Source of the DNA: Rathayibacter caricis DSM 15933
GTDB lineage: Bacteria; Actinomycetota; Actinomycetes; Actinomycetales; Microbacteriaceae
Assembly: GCF_003044275.1 (NCBI RefSeq)
Contig: NZ_PZPL01000001.1
Coordinates: 1-64,000, forward strand
Direction: 5' to 3'
Length of the DNA: 64,000 nt
The notes below the pieces were generated by a model. The model saw only the letters and a list, made by a program, of their open reading frames with translations. It was not told the DNA's origin and did no database searches. Shown piece by piece: positions 28,788 to 37,419 of the stretch (within the stretch, counting starts at the first letter, position 1; each line of letters begins with the position of its first letter). A program made the translations under genes and the position numbers.

Positions 28788-29417
28788 GTGCCCAAAGACA
28801 CGATGTCCGCCAAGAACCGCGCCCGCCAGGAGAAGGTCGAGGCCTACAAGCGCGAGCAGGCCCGCAAGAAGAAGAGCGGCCGCATCTGGATCGTCTCGCT
28901 CTCGGCCCTCGCGATCCTCGCCATCGGCGGCATCGTGGCCGTCACCGTGATCGGCAACCAGCAGATCGTCGAGGCGCGGAATATCGACGGCCTGCAGACC
29001 TTCGAGAACGAGGCCGACCACGTCACCGGTGCCGTCGAGTACCCGCAGACGCCCCCGGCGGGAGGCCCGCACAACGCCGTCTGGATGAACTGCGGCGTCT
29101 ACGACCAGCCCGTCCCGAACGAGAACGCGGTGCACGACCTCGAGCACGGCGCCGTCTGGGCGACCTACGACCCCTCCCTCCCCCAGAGCGAGGTCGACTC
29201 GCTGATCGCGGCGCTGCCCGACACCTACACCGTCGTCTCTCCGTACGAGGGCCTCGAGTCGCCGATCGTGCTCAGCGCCTGGGACGCCCAGGTCGCGATC
29301 GACTCGCCCGAGGACCCGCGCATCGACGCCTTCGTCGAGCGCTTCTGGCAGGCGTCGACCGCCCCCGAGCCCGGAGCGCCCTGCACCGGAGGCATCGACG
29401 CCCCCGGCAAGCAGTGA
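28788..29417 (+). CDS. DUF3105 membrane-anchored protein
   Basis: The 209-residue protein has a basic cytoplasmic N-terminus (KNRARQEKVEAYKREQARKK), one membrane segment (IWIVSLSALAILAIGGIVAV) and an extracytoplasmic DUF3105 domain. Conserved parts are PPAGGPHNAVWMNCGVYDQP and VHDLEHGAVWATYDP, rich in His and Cys, so a metal or redox role is plausible but unproven. GTG 28788 is used; ATG 28767 and ATG 28803 are alternatives. It overlaps the DUF305 gene (TGATG), a pairing seen widely in actinobacteria. Confidence 0.78.
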   Translation: MPKDTMSAKNRARQEKVEAYKREQARKKKSGRIWIVSLSALAILAIGGIVAVTVIGNQQIVEARNIDGLQTFENEADHVTGAVEYPQTPPAGGPHNAVWMNCGVYDQPVPNENAVHDLEHGAVWATYDPSLPQSEVDSLIAALPDTYTVVSPYEGLESPIVLSAWDAQVAIDSPEDPRIDAFVERFWQASTAPEPGAPCTGGIDAPGKQ

Positions 29418-30091
29418 TGGCGGCGGGCAGCACCCGAGGCCGCGTCCTCGTCGCCGCGGTCGCCGTCGTCGCCCTCCTCCTGGGCGTCGCCGGCGGCTAC
29501 GTCGTCGGAGCGCTCGCACCGTTCGCGCCGACGGCGACCCCGTCCTCGACGAGCGCCGAGGCCGGATTCGCCCGCGACATGCAGGTGCACCACCTCCAGG
29601 GTGCCGAGCTGGCGCTGATCGCGCACGAGCGCAGCACCGACGGCGAGATCCTGACGATCTCGACCGACATCCTGCTCACGCAGCAGCAGCAGGCCGGCCA
29701 GCTCTTCGGCTGGCTCGTCTCGTGGGACCTGCCCCAGGCCTCCCCCGAGCCGTCGATGACCTGGATGGGCCGGCCGACCCTCGAGGGCGCCGCCGACGAG
29801 CACTCGTCGATGGGCATGGGCACCGAGGAGGGCGTCGTGCCCTCGAGCATGCCCGGCCTCGCGACCCCCGATCAGATCCGCGCGCTCACCGCATCGTCGG
29901 GCCGCGACCTCGACCGCATGTTCCTCGAGCTGATGATCGCGCACCACCGCGGAGCGATCGACATGGCCGAGGCGCTGCTCGCGCGCAGCCGCGACCGCGT
30001 CGCGACCGACTTCGCCACCTCCGTCGTGAAAGCGCAGGAGGCCGAGATCACCCTGATGGAGCAGATGCTCGAGGCCCGCCCGGCCGCCTGA
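29417..30091 (+). CDS. DUF305 secreted/membrane-anchored protein
   Basis: The 224-residue protein has an N-terminal membrane segment (VLVAAVAVVALLLGVAGGYVVG) and a DUF305 four-helix domain. It carries the two signature motifs FARDMQVHHLQGAELAL and MFLELMIAHHRGAIDMAEAL, whose Met and His residues bind copper in the homologue CopM. It is coexpressed with DUF3105 through a TGATG overlap. A periplasmic-side metal-handling or envelope stress role is inferred. Confidence 0.8.
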   Translation: MAAGSTRGRVLVAAVAVVALLLGVAGGYVVGALAPFAPTATPSSTSAEAGFARDMQVHHLQGAELALIAHERSTDGEILTISTDILLTQQQQAGQLFGWLVSWDLPQASPEPSMTWMGRPTLEGAADEHSSMGMGTEEGVVPSSMPGLATPDQIRALTASSGRDLDRMFLELMIAHHRGAIDMAEALLARSRDRVATDFATSVVKAQEAEITLMEQMLEARPAA

Positions 30092-30104
30092 CGCCGGATC
30101 CCCC

Positions 30105-31991
30105 TCAGGCGGTGACGGACGACTCGGCCTGCTGGGCGTAGAGGGAGGCGTAGAGCCCGTCGAGCGCGAGCAGCTCCCGGTGCGTCCCCGACTCGACGAT
30201 GCGGCCCGCGGCGACCACGTGGATGACGTCGGCCGAGACGACCGTCGAGAGGCGGTGGGCGATCGCGATGGTCGTCCGGCCGCGGGACGCGTCGTCGAGG
30301 GCGGCCTGCACGATCCGCTCCGAGACGGTGTCGAGGGCGCTCGTCGCCTCGTCGAGGATGAGGACGGCCGGGTCCTTCAGCAGGACGCGCGCGATGGCGA
30401 GCCGCTGCTTCTCGCCGCCCGAGAGGCGGTAGCCGCGCTCGCCCACGAGGGTGTCGTAGCCGCCGGGGAACGAGACGATCGTGTCGTGGATGTTGGCGGC
30501 GCGCGCGGCCGACTCGAGCTCCTCCTGCGTCGCGTCGGGGCGGGCGTAGCGCAGATTGTCGCCGATCGTCGCGTGGAAGAGGTACGTCTCCTGGCTGACG
30601 ATGCCGATGTGCGAGACGAGCGACTCCTGGCGCAGCTCGCGCACGTCGGTGCCGGCGAAGCGCACCGCGCCGCCGGTCACGTCGTACAGGCGGGGCACGA
30701 GGTACGAGATCGTCGTCTTGCCCGCACCGGAGGGACCGACGAACGCGACGAACTGGCCCGGGGCGATCGAGACGGAGACGTGGTCGAGGGTCGGCCGCAC
30801 CCCCTCGCTCTGATCGGGGTAGCGGAACACGACGTCGTCGAGCTCGACGCGGCCGAGCTCCCCGTCGACGTCGCGGGCGTCCGCGCGGTCGGTGATCGCG
30901 GGCCGCAGGTCGAGGTACTCGAAGATGCGGGCGAACAGCGCACCGGCCGTCTGCAGGTCGAGGGCGACCCGCATGAGTCCCAGGAGCGGCCACATGAGCC
31001 TGGCCTGCACGGTGGTGAACGCGACGACCGTGCCCGCGGTGACCGTGGTGCCGCCGAGGATCAGCCACGCGGCGGCGAGGTACACGACGACGGGGATCAC
31101 CGAGAGGAAGATCTGCACCGTCGCGAAGAACCACTGGCCGGACATCTGCTGGCGCACCTGCAGATCGATCTGCCGGCCGTTCTCGTCGGCGTAGCGCGAC
31201 ACCTCCGACTCCTGCCGCCCGAAGCTCTTCGCCAGCAGGATGCCGGAGACGCTCAGCGTCTCCTGGGTGATCGCGGTCATCTCGGACAGCGACTCCTGCG
31301 TCTTCGTCGCGATGCGCGCGCGCACCTGGCCGACGCGGCGCTGAGCGACGACGAGGACGGGCATGAGCACGAGCGCGACGATCGTCATCTGCCACGACAG
31401 CAGCAGCATCGCCACGACGGCCGCGATCACGGTGACGGTGTTGCCGAGCACGCTCGACACCGTGTTGGTCAGCACGGAGGCGACCCCGCCGACGTCGTTC
31501 GCGAGGCGCGACTGGATCACTCCGGTGCGCGTGCGGGTGAAGAAGCCGAGCTCCATCGCCTGCAGGTGGCGGAAGAGGCGGATGCGCAGCTCGCCCATCA
31601 CGGAGTTGCCCACCGTGGCGGTCAGCAGCGTCTGCCAGACGCCGAGGACCGCCGACAGCACCCAGACCAGCACCATGATGCCGACGAGCTCGAGCAGGAC
31701 CGGGAGGTTCGGAGTGCCGTCGGGCGGGAACAGGCCGCGATCGAAGGCGAGCTGGGTGAGCAGCGGCGGCACGACCGTGAGGGCGGCGCCGACGAGGACG
31801 AGCACGACCGTGAGCGTCAGCTTGGCGCGGTGCGCGCGGAACAGATCCGCGATGCGCCGCAGCAGGTGCTCGACCCGCGGGGCCTCCTCGTTCTGCCGCC
31901 GCTGGCTGTCGGGATCGCTGCTCGAGATCCTCCCGCGCACCGCTCCCGGGCGCATGCCGCCGCTCGCCGCCACGTCGCCCATCCTGCTCAT
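30105..31991 (-). CDS. ABC exporter, fused membrane and ATPase domains
   Basis: The 628-residue half-transporter has six membrane helices in about 60-350 and an ATPase domain from about 380: GPSGAGKTTISYLVP (Walker A), LSGGEKQRLAIARVLL (signature), VLILDEATSALD (Walker B) and IAIAHRLSTV (H-loop). It resembles multidrug or lipid exporters of the MsbA/BmrA type and presumably works as a homodimer. TATGGT lies six bases before ATG 31991 without a Shine-Dalgarno sequence, suggesting a leaderless mRNA. It is a single gene; no partner transporter or regulator adjoins it. Confidence 0.88.
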   Translation of the reverse strand: MSRMGDVAASGGMRPGAVRGRISSSDPDSQRRQNEEAPRVEHLLRRIADLFRAHRAKLTLTVVLVLVGAALTVVPPLLTQLAFDRGLFPPDGTPNLPVLLELVGIMVLVWVLSAVLGVWQTLLTATVGNSVMGELRIRLFRHLQAMELGFFTRTRTGVIQSRLANDVGGVASVLTNTVSSVLGNTVTVIAAVVAMLLLSWQMTIVALVLMPVLVVAQRRVGQVRARIATKTQESLSEMTAITQETLSVSGILLAKSFGRQESEVSRYADENGRQIDLQVRQQMSGQWFFATVQIFLSVIPVVVYLAAAWLILGGTTVTAGTVVAFTTVQARLMWPLLGLMRVALDLQTAGALFARIFEYLDLRPAITDRADARDVDGELGRVELDDVVFRYPDQSEGVRPTLDHVSVSIAPGQFVAFVGPSGAGKTTISYLVPRLYDVTGGAVRFAGTDVRELRQESLVSHIGIVSQETYLFHATIGDNLRYARPDATQEELESAARAANIHDTIVSFPGGYDTLVGERGYRLSGGEKQRLAIARVLLKDPAVLILDEATSALDTVSERIVQAALDDASRGRTTIAIAHRLSTVVSADVIHVVAAGRIVESGTHRELLALDGLYASLYAQQAESSVTA

Positions 31992-32083
31992 CGCTCGACC
32001 ATAACCCCGGCCGCCGACACCTTCTCCCGCTTCCGCCCAGGGCGGATCCGTGCTTGCGGCTGCGCCTGAACTGCGCGGAACGC

Positions 32084-32128
32084 CGAACGGCCCGGGGCCC
32101 CTGCTGAGCAGGAGTCCCGGGCCGTTCG
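32084..32128 (-). terminator. Terminator at the end of the carbohydrate ABC operon
   Basis: Arms CGAACGGCCCGGG (32084-32096) and CCCGGGCCGTTCG (32116-32128) pair perfectly; the loop has its own small stem (CTGCTGAGCAG). It lies just beyond the stop of the last permease gene. Confidence 0.75.
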
Positions 32129-32140
32129 AGGGTGAGGGGA

Positions 32141-33124
32141 TCAGCCCTTGGTCGCGCCCGCGAGCAGGCCGCGGACGAAGAACCGCTGGAGGGCGAAGAA
32201 CACGATGAGCGGCACGATGATCGAGATGAACGCGCCCGCCGTGAGCAGCTCCCACGACTGCCCGTAGGAGCCCGAGAGGTCCTGCAGCGCCTTCGTGATC
32301 GGCAGCCCCTGCCCGGAGGTGAAGACGGTCGCGACCAGCAGGTCGTTCCACACCCACAGGAACTGGAAGATGCCGAAGGAGGCGATCGCCGGCACCGAGA
32401 GCGGCAGGACGATGCGGAAGAAGATCTGGCCGTGACCGGCTCCGTCCACGCGCGCCGCCTCGATGACCTCGCCGGGGATCTCGGAGATGAAGTTGTGCAG
32501 CATGAAGATCGCGAGCGGCAACGCGAAGATCGTGTGCGCGATCCACACCTTCGCGTACGAGCCGTCCAACCCGTTCACCCCGAGCCCGGGGAGGATGTAG
32601 AGGTTGCCGATGCGCAGGCCGTCCGAGAACAGCTGCAGCAGCGGCACGAGCGCCATCTGGATGGGCACGATCTGGAGCGAGAACACGAGCACGAAGAGCG
32701 TGTTGCGGCCCTTGAAGTCGATCCAGGCGAACGCGTAGGCCGCGAGGCTCGCGATCGTGATCGGGATCAGCGCCGCGGGCAGCGTGATGACGAGCGAGTT
32801 CACGAACGCCTTGCCCAGCGTCAGGCTGTCGCCCGAGTTGATGGCGTTCGCGTAGTTGTCGAGCGTGAAGCCGGGGTTGGCGAAGATCGTCCACCAGCCG
32901 GTCGTCTTGATGTCGTTCGCGGGGCGGAACGACGAGATGAACAGCCCCAGGGTCGGGATCGTCCAGATCGCCGCGATGATCGCGGCCGCGAGGGTCGCTC
33001 CGCGCGAGGTGGTCGCCTTGCGGACCTTGCCGCTGGCCGTCTCGATCTTCGACTCCCCGCGGGCGAGGCGCCGTTCGGTGGTGCGGTCGACCGGGACCTG
33101 GATCGGAGTGGGCGTGACGCTCAT
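32141..33124 (-). CDS. Carbohydrate ABC transporter permease (MalG/AglG-like)
   Basis: The 327-residue inner-membrane permease has six helices and the ABC-importer EAA loop (VIEAARVDGAGHGQIFFRIVL), which docks onto the ATPase. It belongs to the CUT1 family of oligosaccharide importers. The start overlaps the stop of the MalF-like gene by four bases. No ATPase gene is in the operon, so a shared MsiK-type ATPase encoded elsewhere would energise it. Confidence 0.9.
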   Translation of the reverse strand: MSVTPTPIQVPVDRTTERRLARGESKIETASGKVRKATTSRGATLAAAIIAAIWTIPTLGLFISSFRPANDIKTTGWWTIFANPGFTLDNYANAINSGDSLTLGKAFVNSLVITLPAALIPITIASLAAYAFAWIDFKGRNTLFVLVFSLQIVPIQMALVPLLQLFSDGLRIGNLYILPGLGVNGLDGSYAKVWIAHTIFALPLAIFMLHNFISEIPGEVIEAARVDGAGHGQIFFRIVLPLSVPAIASFGIFQFLWVWNDLLVATVFTSGQGLPITKALQDLSGSYGQSWELLTAGAFISIIVPLIVFFALQRFFVRGLLAGATKG

Positions 33125-34260
33125 CGGATCTCCCTCTGCTTGGCGAGCTGGCGGGCGTTGTAGACGACGATCGGCAGCACGAGCAGGAACAGGATGACCG
33201 CGAGGGCCGCGCTGTAGCCGCTGCGGGCTCCGAGCTGGAACTGGCGCACCATCTCGAAGGCCAGGACCGTCGTGTCGGAGCGGCCGCCGGTCATCGCCGA
33301 GACGATGTCGAAGACCTTGAGGGACGCGATCGAGATGGTCGTCAGGACCACGACGATCGAGGAGCGGATGCCCGGCACCGTGACGTTCCAGAACGACTGC
33401 CAGGCATTGGTGCCATCGAGCGACGCCGCTTCGAGCTGCTCGGACGGGACGCCCTTGATGGCGGCGGAGAGCACCGTCATCGCGAAGCCGGCCTGCGTCC
33501 AGATGAGCACGACGACGAGGAAGAGCGTGTTCCAGGGCTCCAGGCCCAGCCAGTCGACCGGAGTGGCGCCGAACGCGGTCAGGATGCCGTTGAGCACACC
33601 GATCTGCTCGCCCTGGCGCACGTCGTAGAAGAACTTGAAGATGATCGAGGCGCCGACGAACGAGATCGCCATCGGCATGAAGACCAGCAGCTTGAAGAAC
33701 TTCTCGCCGCGGCTCTTGTCGATGAACACGGCGTACGCGAGGCCGATGGCCGTCGCGGTGATCGGGGCGAGGAGCACCCAGACCACGGTGTTCAAGAACG
33801 CCGTCACGCCGTCGGGGCTGGTGAAGACCCAGATGAAGTTGTCGAGCCCGGCGAAGCCGGATCCGTCGTTCTTCATGAACGCGTTCAGCGCCGTCGTGAT
33901 CGTCGGGTAGATCAGGCCGATCAGGATGAAGAACGCGGCCGGAGCCATGAACGCGACCAGCTGGAGCCCGTAGCCCGCGCCTTTGCGGGACCGGAAGTCG
34001 AGCAGGAACAGGATCCCGCCCAGCACCGCGGCGACGACCGCGACCCACATGACCGAGTTGTAGAGGCCGAACGCGAGGAGCAGCACGACCGGCAGGAGCA
34101 CGGTGACCGCGAGACGCAGGACCGTGTAGCCGGTGCCGCGCCGGGGCGCGATCTCGACGAAGAACAGGATGATCGCGACGACTGCCGCGAACGCGAGGAG
34201 GATGATCGGGATCTGCGCGAGCGGGGGGATGCTCGCCAGCCACTGGAAGAATGCGGACAT
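33121..34260 (-). CDS. Carbohydrate ABC transporter permease (MalF/AglF-like)
   Basis: The 379-residue permease has eight predicted helices, two extra at the N-terminus compared with its partner, as in MalF-type subunits of actinobacteria. The EAA loop is LEAASLDGTNAWQSFWNVTVP. It forms the heterodimeric channel with the neighbouring MalG-like subunit. It follows the binding-protein gene after a 94-bp gap that contains a very stable hairpin. Confidence 0.9.
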   Translation of the reverse strand: MSAFFQWLASIPPLAQIPIILLAFAAVVAIILFFVEIAPRRGTGYTVLRLAVTVLLPVVLLLAFGLYNSVMWVAVVAAVLGGILFLLDFRSRKGAGYGLQLVAFMAPAAFFILIGLIYPTITTALNAFMKNDGSGFAGLDNFIWVFTSPDGVTAFLNTVVWVLLAPITATAIGLAYAVFIDKSRGEKFFKLLVFMPMAISFVGASIIFKFFYDVRQGEQIGVLNGILTAFGATPVDWLGLEPWNTLFLVVVLIWTQAGFAMTVLSAAIKGVPSEQLEAASLDGTNAWQSFWNVTVPGIRSSIVVVLTTISIASLKVFDIVSAMTGGRSDTTVLAFEMVRQFQLGARSGYSAALAVILFLLVLPIVVYNARQLAKQREIR

Positions 34261-34304
34261 GGACGCCCTTTCGAGTGCGACTCTGAACTCAGGTGAAGCC
34301 TAGC

Positions 34305-34347
34305 GACGACGAGGGCCGCCGCCCAGGGAGCGGCGGCCCTCGTCGTC
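34305..34347 (-). terminator. Intercistronic hairpin between binding protein and permease genes
   Basis: Perfect 18-bp arms (34305-34322 and 34330-34347, beginning GACGACGAGGGCCGCC) close a 7-base loop. In ABC importer operons such hairpins stabilise the upstream mRNA or partly stop transcription, so that more binding protein than permease is made. Confidence 0.7.
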
Positions 34348-34354
34348 GTTGCCG

Positions 34355-35695
34355 CTAGGAGGTGTATCCGGCCTGGATCTCCTCGAGGACCTGATCGGTG
34401 CTCGAGCCGTCGATCCAGTCGACCATGCCCTTCCAGAAGCTGTCGGCACCCACGGACTTCGGCATGAGGTCCGAGCCGTCGAAGCGGAACGTGGTGTCCT
34501 CGCTCTGCAGGATGGCGATCGAGTCCTTCAGGATCTCGCTGCCCGCGTTCTCGGCGTCGAGTCCCTTGTTGGCCGAGATGACTCCGCCGAGCGAGACGCG
34601 GCTGTTGGCCCAGTCGGCGCTGGCCAGGTACTCCTGGACCTTCGCGGTGTCCTCGTCGTTCGAGAACGCGGCGACCATCTCGCCACCACCGGTGACGGCC
34701 TGCGGGTCGTCGGCCGAGGTCGGCGGGGTGAGGAAGGCCCAGACGTCGCCGTCCTCGGACACGTCGGCGCCGGCCGAGATCAGGAAGCCCTCGAAGAAGG
34801 AGGCCTGGTGGGTCAGCGCGCAGGTGCCGTTGGCGATGTTCTGCGCGACGTCGCCGAACGCGGTCGAGTTGATCGACGAGACGTCGCCGTAGCCGGCGTT
34901 GACGAGCGTCGGGTCGAGCAGGATCGAGCCGACGGAGTCGAACGCCGCCTTGATCTCGGGGTCGGTGAACGGGGTGTCGCCCGCGACCCAGGAGTCGTAC
35001 ACGTCGGGGCCGGCCTCGCGGAGGACGGCGTCCTCGATCCAGTCGGTGCCGGGCCAGCCCGACGCCTCACCGGAGTTGAAGCCCGCGCACCAGGACGGTC
35101 CGCCGGTCTTCTCGGCGATCGTCTTGCCGAGCGCCTCCATCTCGTCCCACGTGGTGGGAACGGAGACGCCCCACTCGGCGAACTTGGCCGGGGAGTACCA
35201 GATGTAGCCCTTGACGCTCGCCATGAGCGGAGCGCCGTACTGGGTGCCGTCGACCTGGCCGTACTTCTGCCAGTCCTCGGACCAGTTGTTCTGGACGTTC
35301 GTCAGGGCGCCCTCGGGCAGCTCCTGGACCTTGCCGGAGGCGACGGTGTCGGCGAGCAGTCCCGGCTGGGGGAAGATCGCGAGGTCGGGGGTGTCGCCAC
35401 CCTGGACCTTGATGCCGATCTGCTTCTCGAACTCCTTGTCGCCGGTGTACTTGATGTCGATGCCCGACTCCTCCTCCCAGTCCGCCCAGGACTGCTCGAG
35501 GAGGGTGGCCTCGTCACCGTTGATGGTGCCGTAGACGTTGACGACGCCGTCGGCCGTGCCGACGGAGTTGCCGGTGCCGCCACCGGCGTTCGGGTCGTTG
35601 GGGTCGCTGGCGCCGGAACAGCCGGCGAGCGCGATTCCGGCGGCCGCGAGAACGGCGACCGGAAGGGTGATACGGCGGTGCAGGGATGACCGCAT
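34355..35695 (-). CDS. Carbohydrate ABC transporter substrate-binding lipoprotein
   Basis: The 446-residue lipoprotein has the lipobox ALAGC, with C26 as the lipidated residue, then an acidic linker and a CUT1-type solute-binding domain (VVNVYGTINGDEATLLEQSW at the start, TPDLAIFPQPGLLADTVASG near residue 105). It resembles alpha-glucoside binding proteins of the AglE type; the sugar is inferred, not shown. It is the first gene of the operon and is preceded by two candidate LacI operators. Confidence 0.9.
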   Translation of the reverse strand: MRSSLHRRITLPVAVLAAAGIALAGCSGASDPNDPNAGGGTGNSVGTADGVVNVYGTINGDEATLLEQSWADWEEESGIDIKYTGDKEFEKQIGIKVQGGDTPDLAIFPQPGLLADTVASGKVQELPEGALTNVQNNWSEDWQKYGQVDGTQYGAPLMASVKGYIWYSPAKFAEWGVSVPTTWDEMEALGKTIAEKTGGPSWCAGFNSGEASGWPGTDWIEDAVLREAGPDVYDSWVAGDTPFTDPEIKAAFDSVGSILLDPTLVNAGYGDVSSINSTAFGDVAQNIANGTCALTHQASFFEGFLISAGADVSEDGDVWAFLTPPTSADDPQAVTGGGEMVAAFSNDEDTAKVQEYLASADWANSRVSLGGVISANKGLDAENAGSEILKDSIAILQSEDTTFRFDGSDLMPKSVGADSFWKGMVDWIDGSSTDQVLEEIQAGYTS

Positions 35696-35810
35696 GGTTC
35701 CTCCTCATTGAGTGGTGGTTCAGCCGAGGGCGAGGCCCGTCAGACTCGAGTGCCGCAGGGAGGTCCTCCGTGCGGATCACCGGTTTCACGTGGGCAGGGC
35801 TCCCACGGAG

Positions 35811-35863
35811 GGAAACCTTTCCACAACTTCGATGAAACCACAACGCCCACGATAGAGCGCTCT
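35811..35863 (-). promoter_or_regulatory. Two candidate LacI-type operators before the ABC operon
   Basis: GGAAACCTTTCC (35811-35822) resembles the operator next to the LacI gene (TGGAACCGTTTCCA). AGAGCGCTCT (35854-35863) is a perfect 10-bp palindrome with a central CG, the core of sugar-operon operators of the GAGAGCGCTCTC type. The 317-bp gap 35696-36012 holds these sites, the divergent promoters and nothing else recognisable. Confidence 0.5.
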
Positions 35864-35956
35864 CTCAGATAACGATTCTGCGTCGAACCGCGGATCGCGC
35901 CGCGGAACGACGGCGTACGGCGCTGGCGCGGAATGGTGACGACCCCGCGGAAGGGG

Positions 35957-35980
35957 TATAACTTCCTGGAACCGTTTCCA
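35957..35980 (+). promoter_or_regulatory. lacI-family gene promoter (-10) and autoregulatory operator
   Basis: TATAAC (35957-35962) as -10 is followed by TGGAACCGTTTCCA (35967-35980), a near-perfect palindrome with a central CG as LacI-family proteins prefer. A repressor bound here would block its own transcription. Confidence 0.55.
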
Positions 35981-36012
35981 GCATCGACGCCGGACGGGAC
36001 GGGAGGTACGCC

Positions 36013-37053
36013 GTGACGGGCATCGAAGAGGTCGCCGAGCTCGCCGGGGTCTCGAAGGCGACGGTCTCGCGGGCCCTGAGCGGTCGCGGCTACGTCTCGG
36101 CGGGGACGAAGCAGCGGGTCGAGAAGGCCGCCGCGAGCCTGGGCTACGTGGTCTCGGCGAACGCCTCCAGCCTGGTCACCGGGCGCAGCAACAACGTCGC
36201 GGTGATCATCCCGGTGATCAACCAGTGGTTCTTCGGCGGCATCATCGACGGCATCGAGCACGCCCTCCTCGCGGCCGGCTACGACCTGCTGCTCTACAAC
36301 ATCGACAAGCACCGCGACGCGCGGCGCAGCGTCTTCGAGTACTACCTCGTGCGCAAGCGCGTCGACGCGATCGTCGCCGTGACCCTCGAGATCTCGCCCG
36401 GCGAGACGGAGGCGCTCCTCGCGCTCGGGAAGCCCGTGGTCGGCATCGGCGGCGAGCTCCCCGGCATCCCCACCTTCAGCATCGACGACGTCGCGGCCGC
36501 GCGGCTGGCGACCGAGCACCTGCTCTCGCTCGGGCACGAGCGCATCGTGCACATCGGCGGCCTGGCGGAGGAGGAGATGGACTTCCGCGTGCACACCAAG
36601 CGCCTCGTGGGCTTCCGCCAGGCCCTCGAGGCGGCGTCGCTCGAGTTCGACGAGAGCACCTTCGCCCCCACCACCTTCGACATCCCCGGCGGCCACCGCG
36701 CCGGGCGCCAGGTGCTGGGCGACCCGCGCACCCGCCCGACCGCGATCTTCGCCGCGTCCGACGAGATCGCGATCGGCATCGTGCTGGCCGCGCGGGAGCT
36801 CGGGCTGTCGATCCCGGAGGACGTCTCGATCATCGGCATCGACGACCATCCGCTCGCCGACCTCTTCGGGTTGACCTCGATCCGACAGGACCCGCGGCAG
36901 CAGGGCGAGTTGGCCGTCGAGCTGATCCTCGAGGCCCTGGCCGCGCTGGCCCGAGGAGAGTCCCCTCCCCCGGCCCGCCACACCACCATCCCGGCGTCGC
37001 TCGTGATCCGCACGAGCACCTCGGCGCCGCGGGGGGCCCGGATCGGAGCGTGA
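36013..37053 (+). CDS. LacI-family transcriptional regulator
   Basis: The 346-residue repressor begins with the LacI headpiece (IEEVAELAGVSKATVSRALSG) and hinge helix (SANASSLVTGRSNNVAVI), followed by a periplasmic-binding-protein-like sugar sensor (DFRVHTKRLVGF, AIFAASDEIAIGI, SIIGIDDHPLADL). GTG 36013 follows GGGAGGT at a good distance. It is divergent from the sugar ABC operon and very likely controls it. The last codons lie inside a 20-bp tandem repeat, so the extreme C-terminus (ARIGA) may vary between strains. Confidence 0.9.
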   Translation: MTGIEEVAELAGVSKATVSRALSGRGYVSAGTKQRVEKAAASLGYVVSANASSLVTGRSNNVAVIIPVINQWFFGGIIDGIEHALLAAGYDLLLYNIDKHRDARRSVFEYYLVRKRVDAIVAVTLEISPGETEALLALGKPVVGIGGELPGIPTFSIDDVAAARLATEHLLSLGHERIVHIGGLAEEEMDFRVHTKRLVGFRQALEAASLEFDESTFAPTTFDIPGGHRAGRQVLGDPRTRPTAIFAASDEIAIGIVLAARELGLSIPEDVSIIGIDDHPLADLFGLTSIRQDPRQQGELAVELILEALAALARGESPPPARHTTIPASLVIRTSTSAPRGARIGA

Positions 37054-37114
37054 GGGCCCGGATCGGAGCGTGAGGGCCCGGATCGGAGCGTGAGGGGCAG
37101 AATCGGAGCATGAG
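37041..37114 (+). repeat. 20-bp tandem repeat across the lacI stop and the next gene's start
   Basis: GATCGGAGCGTGAGGGCCCG begins at 37041, 37061 and 37081, and a diverged fourth copy (AATCGGAGCATGAG) begins at 37101. The first copy supplies the lacI stop codon. The fourth supplies the ATG at 37110 of the acetyltransferase-like gene. Each copy contains GGAG followed by GTG. Confidence 0.9.
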
Positions 37115-37412
37115 CGACTCCGACTCCCCCACCGTCCGCGACGTCCCCGAGCGATCGCGCTTCGAGATCTCGGTCGGCGGCGAGACGGCGGGCTACGCCG
37201 CGTACTCCCTCCGCGGCGACCGCGTCGTCTTCACCCACACCGTCGTCGAGGACGCCTGGGAGGGCCACGGCCTCGGCAGCACCCTCGCCCGCGCGGCGGT
37301 CGCCGCCGTGACGGAGGCGGGCGGCACGGTCGTCCCCCGCTGCCCGTTCATCGCCGCGTGGCTCCGCAAGCACCCCGAGGTGCAGGCCCGCGTGGAGTGG
37401 CCCGAGGACTGA
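37110..37412 (+). CDS. Small GNAT-like acetyltransferase (YjdJ/GtN-type)
   Basis: The 100-residue single-domain protein has RFEISVGGETAGYAAYSL, FTHTVVEDAWEGHGLGSTLARAA (the acetyl-CoA loop, here G-H-G-L-G) and VPRCPFIAAWLRKHPE, the cysteine-containing motif of the minimal acetyltransferase family PF14542. Proteins of this size often act on small molecules, and the substrate is unknown. Its start codon and GGAG ribosome binding site derive from the last unit of the 20-bp repeat. Confidence 0.85.
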   Translation: MSDSDSPTVRDVPERSRFEISVGGETAGYAAYSLRGDRVVFTHTVVEDAWEGHGLGSTLARAAVAAVTEAGGTVVPRCPFIAAWLRKHPEVQARVEWPED

Positions 37413-37419
37413 GTCCCGG

